DNA of 51,291 nucleotides from contig CALJHG010000004.1 of NCBI GenBank assembly GCA_938075585.1, positions 73,311 to 124,601 on the forward strand, given 5' to 3'. The first letter of the stretch is position 1. Each line of letters starts with the position of its first letter. The notes beneath the pieces were generated by a model. The model did not search any database and was not told the origin of the DNA. It was given only the letters and a program-made list of their open reading frames with translations. Positions 37,814-46,274 of the stretch are shown here, piece after piece. The translations under genes were made by a program, and so were the position numbers. This stretch comes from an uncultured Gammaproteobacteria bacterium (GTDB lineage Bacteria; Pseudomonadota; Gammaproteobacteria; Ga0077536).

Positions 37814-39493
37814 TCATGAGCGGGTGATTTTAGCCCACGTGTCGCGCAGCGTAACAGTTCTATTGAAAACAATAGTATCTCCGGCTGTCGTTTGTTCGCC
37901 GCGACAGAAATATCCCAGCCGTTCGAATTGGAATGTATCGCCTTCTTTGGCTTCCTTGAGGCTCGGCTCGCCGACGGCTTTGTCGCATTTGATAAGCGAG
38001 TTCGAATTGATATGTTCAAGAAAGTTTTCTGCGCTAGCTGGATCTTCAGAATTGAAAAGCCTATCAATTAAATTGACCTCCATTGGCTGCCCTAAGGTGG
38101 CCGATACCCAATGTATGATACCTCTTATTTTTCTACCGTCAGAAGTCTTTCCGCCGCCAGATTGTGAATCGTATTTGCAATGAAGCTCGATTAAGTTGCC
38201 GTTATTATCTTTAACAATATCTTCACAGGTGATCGCATACCCATAACGAAGTCGAACTTCACTATGTTTACTGAGACGGTGAAATTTTTTCGGCGGGTTT
38301 TCCATGAAGTCACTTCTTTCTATGTATATCTCACGGGTTAAAGGAATTTTTCGCTTACCAAAAGCATCATTTTTTGGGTGATTTGGTACCTCTATCCATT
38401 CAGTTTGCTCATCTGGGAAATTTGTTAAAATTACCTTGATTGGATCGATAACTACCATAGCTCGGGCTGCGTTAGTATCTAGATTTTCCCTAACACAATT
38501 TTCTAGGACAGCGGTGTCGATTACCGCCTGCTTTTTAGTAATGCCTATTCTGTCGCAGAAATCTTTTATTGCTTCGGCTGGGTATCCTCTTTTACGCATT
38601 CCTTTGAGGGTAGGTAACCTGGGATCGCCCCAGCCATTTACATACCCTTCCGTCACGAGTTGATGTAATTTTCTTTTACTGGTTACCGTATAGTTTAACT
38701 CTAGTCTTGCGAACTCTATTTGCCGAGGATGACAATCAATTGAGATATTATTAAGTACCCAATCATAAAGTGGCCGATGATCTTCAAATTCGAGAGTACA
38801 AAGACTATGAGTAACTCCTTCAATAGCGTCTGAAATGCAGTGCGTGAAATCATACAGTGGGTATATGTGCCACTGATCGCCAGTGCGGTGATGAGTGGTG
38901 TTCTTGATACGATATAGCGCAGGATCGCGTAAATTAATATTGGGGGAGGCCATGTCTATTTTTGCTCTTAGCACGTGAGATCCTTCTTCGAACTTACCGT
39001 CATACATTCCTTGAAATAGAGTTAAGTTATCTTTCACACTGCGATTTCTATGAGGACTCTCTGTCCCTGGTGTGGTTAAAGTCCCTCTAGTTAGGCGTAT
39101 TTGTTCAACTGACTGGTCATCTACATACGCTTTGTCGTGTTCAATTAGTTCGCAAGCAAATTTGTATATTTGTTCAAAGTAGTCGGAAGCATAGTGTAGA
39201 TGTCCTTTAAAATCGAAACCTAACCATTTGACATCTGCTTTTATCGCTTCGGCATATTCTTCTTCTTCTTTATCAGGGTTTGTGTCGTCAAAGCGTAGAT
39301 TACAATAGCCTGAGAATTCGAGCGGGAGCCCAAAGTTTAAACACATAGATTTTGCATGTCCGATATGAAGAAAACCATTAGGTTCCGGTGGGAACCTAGT
39401 GATGATTCCTTGCTGGATCTTGTTCGACTCTATTTCGTTAGTCACTATGTGTCTAATGAAATTTGATGATTTACTATTCCCGTTATTTGACAT
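37814..39493 (-). CDS. glnS: Glutaminyl-tRNA synthetase
   Basis: GlnS charges tRNA-Gln with glutamine. At 559 aa it has the class I HIGH motif in PPEPNGFLHIGHAKS and the KMSKS-equivalent TSKRKLHQLV. DDTNPDKEEEEY and WHIYPLYDFTHCISDA are enzyme-specific, and the C-terminal anticodon-binding beta-barrels run to the end. Its presence implies direct Gln-tRNA charging, as in other gammaproteobacteria. The downstream tRNA-Arg may share its transcript. Confidence 0.97.
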   Translation of the reverse strand: MSNNGNSKSSNFIRHIVTNEIESNKIQQGIITRFPPEPNGFLHIGHAKSMCLNFGLPLEFSGYCNLRFDDTNPDKEEEEYAEAIKADVKWLGFDFKGHLHYASDYFEQIYKFACELIEHDKAYVDDQSVEQIRLTRGTLTTPGTESPHRNRSVKDNLTLFQGMYDGKFEEGSHVLRAKIDMASPNINLRDPALYRIKNTTHHRTGDQWHIYPLYDFTHCISDAIEGVTHSLCTLEFEDHRPLYDWVLNNISIDCHPRQIEFARLELNYTVTSKRKLHQLVTEGYVNGWGDPRLPTLKGMRKRGYPAEAIKDFCDRIGITKKQAVIDTAVLENCVRENLDTNAARAMVVIDPIKVILTNFPDEQTEWIEVPNHPKNDAFGKRKIPLTREIYIERSDFMENPPKKFHRLSKHSEVRLRYGYAITCEDIVKDNNGNLIELHCKYDSQSGGGKTSDGRKIRGIIHWVSATLGQPMEVNLIDRLFNSEDPASAENFLEHINSNSLIKCDKAVGEPSLKEAKEGDTFQFERLGYFCRGEQTTAGDTIVFNRTVTLRDTWAKITRS

Positions 39494-39579
39494 TTGAGTA
39501 TTCTAAATATTTGTTGTTTAACTTAGCATTATATCGCTACCTACATTAGGAGCACATCACAACGGAGCGATAAAAAATT

Positions 39580-39960
39580 TTAGGACCAATTCTTGGTTAA
39601 GGTAGCTATCCATATTCCAAGCGTACCAATAATCGCTACAAATACAGCGGCTGCACCAAAGTCTTTGGAGCGACCGATCAGTTCATCGTTTGCAATGGAA
39701 ATTTTGTCGCAGATGGCTTCGATAGCGGAATTGATTAGTTCAATTATGATTAGCAAGAGCAATGAACCAATTAAAAGTACATAGTCTATTAAAGTATTAC
39801 CAATTAGCCCAGCTAGAGGAATTCCAAAAAGTAAAATATAAATTTCTAATCGAAAGGCGTCTTCGTGTTGCCAAGCAAGTTGGAGGCCTTTTATAGAATA
39901 ACCAAATGCGTTTTTTAGTCTGGCAATTCCGTGTGGTTTGGAGCGGGACACATTAATCAT
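39580..39960 (-). CDS. dgkA: Diacylglycerol kinase
   Basis: DgkA is a small trimeric membrane kinase that recycles diacylglycerol to phosphatidic acid. After an amphipathic N-terminus (RLKNAFGYSIKGLQLAWQHEDAFRLEI) it has three transmembrane helices and the active-site signature ELINSAIEAICDKIS followed by KDFGAAAVF, which is diagnostic. ATG 39960 gives 126 aa, close to the 122 aa E. coli enzyme. The frame is open to a GTG at 40032, but a TATAAT (minus strand, 40021-40016) lies inside that extension, so it is probably promoter DNA. It is divergent from lexA. Confidence 0.93.
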   Translation of the reverse strand: MINVSRSKPHGIARLKNAFGYSIKGLQLAWQHEDAFRLEIYILLFGIPLAGLIGNTLIDYVLLIGSLLLLIIIELINSAIEAICDKISIANDELIGRSKDFGAAAVFVAIIGTLGIWIATLTKNWS

Positions 39961-40015
39961 AGGATTTGGGAGCGTTGTTTGTTCAAGGTTTGCCAAATAG
40001 ACTACTAACTTTACT

Positions 40016-40021
40016 ATTATA
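40016..40021 (-). promoter_or_regulatory. Candidate -10 element for dgkA
   Basis: On the minus strand a perfect TATAAT lies about 55 bases before the preferred dgkA ATG. No good -35 is evident. Confidence 0.35.
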
Positions 40022-40090
40022 GCGCAAAGCACTGATGTAACTATAGTTTACTATATTGACTACTTACGTACGATTTTATTTGATGTGTAA

Positions 40091-40150
40091 TTATCTTGTA
40101 TAAATAAAAATACTGTATATAATAACAGTATGTTTATTTATACAAGATAA
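40091..40150. repeat. 60-bp inverted repeat centred on the LexA box; lexA promoter
   Basis: The outer 18-base arms, 40091-40108 (TTATCTTGTATAAATAAA) and 40133-40150, are exact reverse complements. Over the whole 60 bases 26 of 30 pairs match. The dyad centre (40120.5) is also the centre of the LexA box. TTGTAT at 40096-40101 and TATAAT at 40118-40123, 16 bases apart, form a good promoter for lexA. By symmetry a weaker promoter reads towards dgkA. Confidence 0.85.
40113..40128. promoter_or_regulatory. LexA (SOS) box
   Basis: CTGT-ATATAATA-ACAG matches the gammaproteobacterial LexA consensus CTGT-N8-ACAG exactly, with an AT-only core. It covers the -10 element of the lexA promoter, so LexA binding would block its own operon and with it imuA and imuB. 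Confidence 0.92.
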
Positions 40151-40156
40151 TTTACC

Positions 40157-40774
40157 GTGACTTCATCACTGACATCTAGACAACAAGAAATTTTTAGCCT
40201 TATCAAAAGGCACATTAAGAGAACTGGTATGCCGCCAACGCGAGCAGAGATCGCAACGCACTTTGGCTTTCGGTCCGCTAATTCGTCTGAGGAACATCTG
40301 CGTGCGTTGGCGCGAAAGGGTTTTATCGAGTTGATTCCAGGCACGTCAAGAGGAATTACACTAATAGAAGATGACCCTTTCGATAGTTACAAAATACCCG
40401 TTGTTGGACAGGTCGCTGCAGGACATCCTGTATTAGCTATCGAGCATATAGAGCAATATTGTTCTGTTGATCCTTCAGTATTTCATACACGTCCGGATTA
40501 TTTACTTCGCGTCAAAGGGGATAGTATGCGCGACGCGGGTATATTAGATGGGGATTTACTTGCCGTAAAATCCACACGAGATATAACAGATGGACAAATT
40601 ATTGTTGCCCGCATTGATGATGAGGTTACTGTGAAGCGATTTAAGAGAATCGGTTCGATTATTCACTTATCCGCCGAAAACCCTATATTCCCGACAATAA
40701 AAATTGATTTAGATAAAGTAGATTTCTTTGTTGAAGGTCTAGGCGTTGGTGTTCTTCGAGTCGAAGTGTTGTGA
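40157..40774 (+). CDS. lexA: LexA repressor
   Basis: LexA is the SOS repressor that cleaves itself when stimulated by RecA filaments. At 205 aa, the N-terminal winged helix has PPTRAEIATHFGFRSANSSEEHL. The cleavage site is Ala88-Gly89 in VVGQVAAGHPVL, the catalytic Ser123 is in GDSMRDAG, and Lys160 is in DEVTVKRF. The GTG start at 40157 has no clear Shine-Dalgarno. It heads a lexA-imuA-imuB operon (GTGA and ATGA overlaps) and carries its own LexA box upstream. This may be the main LexA or a second copy dedicated to the cassette; the window cannot tell. Confidence 0.95.
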   Translation: MTSSLTSRQQEIFSLIKRHIKRTGMPPTRAEIATHFGFRSANSSEEHLRALARKGFIELIPGTSRGITLIEDDPFDSYKIPVVGQVAAGHPVLAIEHIEQYCSVDPSVFHTRPDYLLRVKGDSMRDAGILDGDLLAVKSTRDITDGQIIVARIDDEVTVKRFKRIGSIIHLSAENPIFPTIKIDLDKVDFFVEGLGVGVLRVEVL

Positions 40775-41430
40775 AAAAAAATGAAATTTTTCATGATGGA
40801 GTTAGTTTAACTTATGGTGATACACTTACTACTAATAAAGAAACCTACTCAAGTACTTTTGACGACTTAGATCGGGCACTACCCGACGGTGGATGGCCCC
40901 GCGTTGGGATAACCGAAATTCTAATCCCCACTATAAATGCAAATGCTTTGCGTCTCTTACTTCCGGCGTTGGCAGAAATCAGTAATAAAAGATGGGTTGT
41001 TTTGGTCAGCCCTCCATACACTCCTTTTTCCTTAGCATGGAGACAAGCTGGTGCTGATGTCTCTAAAATTTTAGTTGTTGATTTACCAGAATCTGATTCT
41101 AGTAATAGAACAAATATCCTTTGGGCTTATGAACAAGCATTAAGATTCGATGACTGTGGTGCTGCATTATTTTGGGGAGACGAAATGAGTACCGTGGAAC
41201 TGCGTAAATTATACCTTGCTGCAGAGATGGGAGACACGTGGGGTATTGTTTTTAGATCTATTAAGTTTGCGAATTACTCTTCTCCTGCATCTTTACGAAT
41301 ACGGTTAGACGCATTACCACCAAGTAAATGCCATTTTACTCCGGATAATCTATCGTCAACAAAACTCAAAGGAACCATTATTAAGGGTTCTAGCTATTCG
41401 ATAGGACAACAGTTTTTATTAGAAATATGA
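40771..41430 (+). CDS. imuA: ImuA-like translesion synthesis protein
   Basis: ImuA is a RecA/SulA-related protein of the damage-inducible ImuA-ImuB mutasome. At 219 aa it has LDRALPDGGWPRVGITEIL near the N-terminus, the family signature, followed by RWVVLVSPPYTPFSLAWRQAG and VLWAYEQALR-like features. It starts with a GTG overlapping the lexA stop, and its own stop overlaps the imuB ATG, so expression is tied to the LexA box upstream. Confidence 0.85.
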   Translation: MKKNEIFHDGVSLTYGDTLTTNKETYSSTFDDLDRALPDGGWPRVGITEILIPTINANALRLLLPALAEISNKRWVVLVSPPYTPFSLAWRQAGADVSKILVVDLPESDSSNRTNILWAYEQALRFDDCGAALFWGDEMSTVELRKLYLAAEMGDTWGIVFRSIKFANYSSPASLRIRLDALPPSKCHFTPDNLSSTKLKGTIIKGSSYSIGQQFLLEI

Positions 41431-42980
41431 ACTCTGATTCATTAGTAGCTTCTTCGACAAAAAATAATTTGTCGTTTGATACTGAAAAGAATAAAAGAAC
41501 CAACTGCCCACAATTTATCGGAAGCACGGAGAATTTGTGGGTTTATTTATATTTTCCTTACTTTTCAATCGAGGTTTTGGTAGGCAATATGATTGCTAAA
41601 CAGCCGTGTGCCTCAGTTACAAAAATTAAAGGAATTATCACAGTAGAGGCAGCCAACCCCCAAGCTGAGGCATTAGGTATAAAGTCGGGGATGTCTGTGC
41701 AGTCGTTTTATATAAATGAACGGGTAAAGCTTTTAAAGCGCAATCAGGAAGTAGAGTACTTCGCTTTAGAATCTCTGTGCGACTGGGCCTTAAAATTTAC
41801 TCCGAGAATGTCAAAGGTAGGCTATCAAGGACTTTTACTTGAAGTTAAGGGAAGTCTGAAATTATTCGGCGGGATCGGAAGTCTTATGAAGCAGATGGTG
41901 ACTGAGTTGAAGTCCTTAGGTTATAGGCCTGAGTTCGCCGTCGCTCCGACACCTTCTGCTGCTGTTATGCTTTGTAAAGATAAGCCTAATGTAGTCATAG
42001 CAGATAAAACGAATTTAAAAAAAGTATTATCTATAACTTCTGTTACAGCGTTATTAATTAGTCATCAAGAGAAAAAAAATCTTAGAGATTTAGGCGTACG
42101 AAATTTAGGCGACTGTAGACGCCTCCCTCGGATTGGACTGAGAGAAAGATTGTCATCTGATTTTGTAGACATGTTAGATTGCTTGTTTGGCGATAAGCCG
42201 GAGTGCATAGAAGAGTTTACTCCAAGAAAATTTTTTGAATCTACTTTCTGTTTTTCCAGTGAAGTGATGGAAATTAAATCAGTGACACATGCGGCCCAGA
42301 ATCTTTTACGCGACTTAAAGCTTTATTTATTCCGAAGACAAAGTATTCCCTCTCGATTAATTTGGCGGCTAGAAGGTAACGATAACCATCGAGATTTTTT
42401 ATCTATACGTTGTGACGATAGTGCGAGTCAAGAGTCGATTATAAAACCATTGGTCAGCTATCTATCGAAACGGAAACTAGCAGGTAGGTATTTGTCTTCT
42501 CTTGGATTGAAAGTACTTGATGTGCCAAAAGATTTGAGTACTAGAATGGATTTCTTTAGCAGTAAATTCAGGGGAGAGAAGATTGCAGGATACGAAAGTC
42601 TTGTTTCCGGGCTAAAGAGAAGATTGGGAGAGAATGCTATTTATTTTTTAAAAGAAGGTTCTTCATATGAGGCTGAAGATAACTGTTCTCGAAGAAGTAT
42701 TAGTAGTCATCGGTTAAGTCCTACTTCTCACTACCATCCTGAAAGGCCGTTATGGCTGGTTAAAAAGCCTGTAAAACTTCCGGTTACCAATCGATGGCCG
42801 GAGTATCAAGGCGTATTAATGATTAAATTAGAGCGTGAGCGTATTTTAACTAATTGGTGGGAAACTAATATGATTGCTAGGGATTATTTTATAGCATCTA
42901 CTGCTTGCGGGCGACGCATTTGGATATATAAAGAGTTAGGTGTCTTAGATAGTTGGTACTTACGGGGAATTTTTGACTAG
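41427..42980 (+). CDS. imuB: ImuB, Y-family polymerase-like protein without catalytic residues
   Basis: ImuB resembles DinB-type polymerases but acts as a hub that recruits other polymerase parts to the sliding clamp. At 517 aa, the N-terminal motif that carries the first metal-binding Asp in active enzymes reads NLWVYLYFPYFSIE, with no Asp. The second motif reads GLLLEVKGSLKLFGG instead of S-x-D-E. Both are expected for ImuB. The C-terminal part includes the ImuB feature HPERPLWLVKKPVKL. A dnaE2 gene, the usual third member, does not follow; the next 314 bases hold no gene, and then the lipid cluster starts. Confidence 0.88.
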   Translation: MNSDSLVASSTKNNLSFDTEKNKRTNCPQFIGSTENLWVYLYFPYFSIEVLVGNMIAKQPCASVTKIKGIITVEAANPQAEALGIKSGMSVQSFYINERVKLLKRNQEVEYFALESLCDWALKFTPRMSKVGYQGLLLEVKGSLKLFGGIGSLMKQMVTELKSLGYRPEFAVAPTPSAAVMLCKDKPNVVIADKTNLKKVLSITSVTALLISHQEKKNLRDLGVRNLGDCRRLPRIGLRERLSSDFVDMLDCLFGDKPECIEEFTPRKFFESTFCFSSEVMEIKSVTHAAQNLLRDLKLYLFRRQSIPSRLIWRLEGNDNHRDFLSIRCDDSASQESIIKPLVSYLSKRKLAGRYLSSLGLKVLDVPKDLSTRMDFFSSKFRGEKIAGYESLVSGLKRRLGENAIYFLKEGSSYEAEDNCSRRSISSHRLSPTSHYHPERPLWLVKKPVKLPVTNRWPEYQGVLMIKLERERILTNWWETNMIARDYFIASTACGRRIWIYKELGVLDSWYLRGIFD

Positions 42981-43294
42981 TGGTTTTCCCCGTTATAAAC
43001 AAATTATCCTTTCTTATTCCATGACTGGGTATACTAAGACTATAATCAAAAGCGCTACGATACATTATATCTACACTAATTTTACCTTCAAAAAAAACAT
43101 AGAAACCATGACAGCATGATGACTTTAGTGTAATGTGCGGATATACTATCGAAATTGAAGTGCAAATTGCTAAAAAAAGCTATATAAATGCGAAAGTTAA
43201 ACAAAAAACCTCATTTATGTTACGAGCAGGTTATAATGTTAAACACTGAATAATTAAGGGGCCGAGTCGCAGTAAAACGACTCGTGGAGTCAGC
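42981..43294 (+). promoter_or_regulatory. 314-base gene-free, AT-rich leader of the lipid cluster
   Basis: No open frame of note and no tRNA are seen. TATAAT occurs at 43041-43046 and 43232-43237 and TATACT at 43143-43148, all possible -10 elements without strong -35 partners. The one at 43232, preceded by AGGT, is the best placed for the ligase gene. The last 30 bases contain nested hairpins over the ribosome site. No terminator is seen after imuB. Confidence 0.4.
43264..43291 (+). promoter_or_regulatory. Two mutually exclusive hairpins over the ligase ribosome site
   Basis: GAGTCG (43264-43269) pairs with CGACTC (43278-43283). The same GACTC (43279-43283) can instead pair with GAGTC (43287-43291) through a 3-base loop, hiding part of the GGAG Shine-Dalgarno (43286-43289) of the TTG start at 43295. 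This is pattern evidence only. Confidence 0.4.
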
Positions 43295-45073
43295 TTGAAT
43301 AAAAATAATCAGATTCCCATGCAAGTTACGCCGTTAAATAGTGCATTACCATTGAGAAATGCCTCATTTAATACTTTGACCGACGCGCTTGAATACGCTG
43401 CGAGGGGAGATACAGGTTACAATTTCTACGATGGCCGTGGGGACTTGTCGAGTGTTCTTAGTTACAAAGAATTACGTACCGAAGCGAAACTACTCGCGGG
43501 TAAGCTCTTGGGACTGGGTTGTCGACGCGGTACACGAGTCGCTATCGTGGCTGAAACTGATCCGATGTTTCACAGGTTCTTTTTTGCTTGTCAGTATGCA
43601 GGTTATATTCCGGTAGCATTACCCGCGGGATTTCAGATAGGTGCTCGAAAAGCCTACGTAGAGCAACTGGAACGAATGTTAGATAGCTGCGGGGCTGACT
43701 TGGCTGTTGCGCCGGAATCTCATATCGGTTTTCTAAAGCAGGCCGTAGAGCGGTTAAATTTAGTCAAAGCTGGGACCCCTGAAGAATTCGATTCCTTGAG
43801 TAAGACCAATATCTCGATGCAGCCGTTAGATCAAAATGATATCGCGTACTTGCAATACACATCAGGCAGCACGAGGTTTCCTCGCGGAGTAGAAATATCT
43901 CAAAATGCTGTGATGACAAATTTACGTGATATTGCAGTGCATGGACTGAGAATAAGTGAAAGCGACAGAATGGTTTCTTGGTTGCCTTTATACCATGATA
44001 TGGGTTTGGTGGCGTTTGTTTTATTGCCTCTTGGTAGCCAGCTTTCAGCTGATTATTTGAGTCCGCGCACATTCGGTATGCGGCCACGTTTGTGGTTGAA
44101 GTTGATATCCCAAAATCGTGGGACGATTTCCTCGAGTCCGCCGTTTGGATATGCGCTGTGCGCAAAACGCCTTCGCCTGACTGATCAAGATCGATATGAT
44201 TTAAGTTCTTGGAGAGTTGCATGTGTCGGAGCAGAAAGGATTCATCCTGAGCCGCTTAGACAATTTGCGCATGTTTTAAAAGCTGCGAATTTCGATGCAA
44301 AGGCTTTTGTAGCTTGCTACGGGATGGCTGAGTGCGCATTAGCCATTAGCTTTGAAGAACTCGATGTTGGTATAACTTCGATACAGGTTGATAAAGATAG
44401 TATGTCGAGAGAAGGTCTAGTCAGACCCTTAGATGATAAGCACGCGGATGGGCTTAATTCTTTGACCTTCGTTGACTGTGGGAAAATTTTGCCGAGTTTT
44501 GAAATGGCGATTCGAGATGACGCTGGAGATGATCTGCCGGATTATCAGTGTGGTCGTATATGCTTGAGAGGACCCAGTGTCATGACTGGTTATTTTCAAA
44601 ATCCTACCGCCACTGACGAATCACTTTCTAAGGAGGGTTGGCTAGATACTGGTGACATAGGGTATCGAGTCGGTGACAACGTCATAGTTACCGCGCGTCG
44701 TAAGGATGTGATTATTGTCAATGGACGTAATATTTGGCCGCATGATCTAGAGTATCTGGCTGAGACGCTTCCAGGAGTTCGGTTCGGTAATGTTTCTGCA
44801 TTTTCATTTGCTGATGACACGGGATCTGATCAAGTTGTTATGGTAGTAGAGTCGAGAGAGTCGAATCCAGCAAAAGTGCGAAGCTTAATTAATGAACTGT
44901 CTGGTTTGATATCGAAAAATTTTGGGATGGCCTGTCATATAGATCTTGTGCCTCCTAGGACTCTCCCCAGAACCTCTTCGGGAAAACTTTCACGTTCAAA
45001 AGCGAAGCAAGACTTTTTAGCGCGCTTGGAAGTTATTGACAATGATACACAGGTTATAAGCGCCAACGCTTGA
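43295..45073 (+). CDS. Fatty acyl-AMP ligase / acyl-ACP synthetase (sphingolipid type)
   Basis: This adenylate-forming enzyme is expected to activate a fatty acid and load it on the ACP encoded two genes on. At 592 aa, the motifs in order are YLQYTSGSTRFPRGVEIS (phosphate loop, with Arg instead of the usual Lys), SWLPLYHDMGLVAF, YGMAECALAIS, WLDTGDIGY, KDVIIVNGRNIWPHDLE and the final LPRTSSGKLSRSKAK with the catalytic Lys. The SWLPLYHDMG and NIWPHDLE patterns are typical of FAAL enzymes and not of acyl-CoA synthetases. TTG 43295 has GGAG upstream; ATG 43319 is the alternative. It is first in a four-gene operon matching AasR of the Caulobacter ceramide locus. Confidence 0.88.
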   Translation: MNKNNQIPMQVTPLNSALPLRNASFNTLTDALEYAARGDTGYNFYDGRGDLSSVLSYKELRTEAKLLAGKLLGLGCRRGTRVAIVAETDPMFHRFFFACQYAGYIPVALPAGFQIGARKAYVEQLERMLDSCGADLAVAPESHIGFLKQAVERLNLVKAGTPEEFDSLSKTNISMQPLDQNDIAYLQYTSGSTRFPRGVEISQNAVMTNLRDIAVHGLRISESDRMVSWLPLYHDMGLVAFVLLPLGSQLSADYLSPRTFGMRPRLWLKLISQNRGTISSSPPFGYALCAKRLRLTDQDRYDLSSWRVACVGAERIHPEPLRQFAHVLKAANFDAKAFVACYGMAECALAISFEELDVGITSIQVDKDSMSREGLVRPLDDKHADGLNSLTFVDCGKILPSFEMAIRDDAGDDLPDYQCGRICLRGPSVMTGYFQNPTATDESLSKEGWLDTGDIGYRVGDNVIVTARRKDVIIVNGRNIWPHDLEYLAETLPGVRFGNVSAFSFADDTGSDQVVMVVESRESNPAKVRSLINELSGLISKNFGMACHIDLVPPRTLPRTSSGKLSRSKAKQDFLARLEVIDNDTQVISANA

Positions 45074-45087
45074 TATAGGCTAGAAAG

Positions 45088-45990
45088 TTGCACATTATTT
45101 TAACTGGCGGAACCGGATTTATCGGAAGCCAGTTGCAACAATTTTTGGTTTCTTCTGGTCATACAGTCGTGGTGTACACCAGAAAACAGCGCGGCAGAAA
45201 CGCCAATATCCTAGCAAGTTGTTCTAGTGTCCAAGGTTCGCTTACTGATTCGGAGAAAATTAACAGATTAATGTCTGAGTGTGATCTCGTGATTTATTGC
45301 GCTGGTAGCGTCCGAGGTGCGCGGCCAAAAGATTTCTTTCAGGCAAATGTAGCTGGTCTAAAGATATTTGGTGAGGCTTTGGCGAAATCTGGAGGTCGTA
45401 TGTTGCTCATATCATCATTAGCAGCGGAACGGCCACATCTCTCTGACTATGCGAATACTAAGTACCTTGGTGAAACCGTTCTTGAAAGTATAGAAGGTCT
45501 GCATTGGTGTATTCTGCGTCCGCCGGCGGTCTATGGCGCGTCTGATACTGAGCTGAGACCTTTATTTAAACTGATGAATCGAGGTATTGCATTAATTGTT
45601 GGACCAAAAGACCAAAGACTATCGTTGCTACATGTCGATGATTTAGCTAGAGCGGTGTGTATGGTAGTTAGGTCGTCATTGGCTTTTAAGAGTCGGAAGA
45701 TGACACTTCATGATGGCAAAGAGGGTGGCTATCTTTGGAGCGAGATCGTTAAGTCTGTGAGACCTCGTGGAGTGACTATCACGATACGCTTGCCGCAAAT
45801 TATCTTGATTTGCTTCGCGAAAATAAACATGCTTTTTGCTTCTATTTTTGGATACCTGCCTATGCTTTCACCTGGTAAAGTCAGGGAACTTTCGGAAACC
45901 GCTTGGGTCTGTGATAATGCCAAGATTAGTGAGGTATGTGACTGGGAACCGCGTGTAAATCTTCAGCAGGGTATGCGGAAAATTCTGTAA
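45088..45990 (+). CDS. NAD-dependent epimerase/dehydratase family reductase (CerR-like)
   Basis: An extended short-chain dehydrogenase of 300 aa. The dinucleotide motif is TGGTGFIGSQL at the N-terminus, and the catalytic set is Ser in LLISSLAA with Tyr and Lys in DYANTKYLGE. VIYCAGSVRGA and RPPAVYGASD also fit the family. Between an acyl-ACP ligase and an ACP-SPT pair, it corresponds by position to CerR, the epimerase-type enzyme that reduces the 3-keto group in Caulobacter ceramide synthesis; that role is inferred from context. The start is TTG 45088, 14 bases after the ligase stop. Confidence 0.85.
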   Translation: MHIILTGGTGFIGSQLQQFLVSSGHTVVVYTRKQRGRNANILASCSSVQGSLTDSEKINRLMSECDLVIYCAGSVRGARPKDFFQANVAGLKIFGEALAKSGGRMLLISSLAAERPHLSDYANTKYLGETVLESIEGLHWCILRPPAVYGASDTELRPLFKLMNRGIALIVGPKDQRLSLLHVDDLARAVCMVVRSSLAFKSRKMTLHDGKEGGYLWSEIVKSVRPRGVTITIRLPQIILICFAKINMLFASIFGYLPMLSPGKVRELSETAWVCDNAKISEVCDWEPRVNLQQGMRKIL

Positions 45991-46022
45991 AAACTTTAAC
46001 AATATTTCGGTGATAGAATTAG

Positions 46023-46274
46023 ATGACACATGCAAAAATTGTGACGCGACTAATTGAACTTCTTGAGAGTTTAGTTGCTAGTGTCGAAAACTTTGATCAA
46101 GAAACTGCGCTAGTTGGAGATGCTGGCTTGGAGTCAATTCAGGTTATTGAATATTTGTGCGAGGTCGAAGATGATTTTGATATAGTTATCGACGAGGAAG
46201 CTCTTTCTTATGTGAATACAGTTGGGGATCTCGCAGAAACTATTTTGAAAATTAATCTTGGTAAATCTTCATGA
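46023..46274 (+). CDS. Dedicated acyl carrier protein
   Basis: An 83 aa acidic four-helix carrier protein. The phosphopantetheine attachment Ser38 is in GDAGLESIQVIEYL (LES instead of the common DSL), and the C-terminal helix is TVGDLAETILKI. It is not the fatty-acid-synthase AcpP. It overlaps the SPT gene by 4 bases, so the two are coupled, as with AcpR and SPT in Caulobacter. Confidence 0.9.
   Translation: MTHAKIVTRLIELLESLVASVENFDQETALVGDAGLESIQVIEYLCEVEDDFDIVIDEEALSYVNTVGDLAETILKINLGKSS

Noticed and set aside
39961-40032. N-terminal extension of dgkA to GTG 40032
   Set aside because: It contains a minus-strand TATAAT, and DgkA proteins have no such hydrophobic extension.
43764-44222. 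Minus-strand 152-codon open frame
   Set aside because: It is a shadow of the acyl-AMP ligase gene, with no family resemblance.
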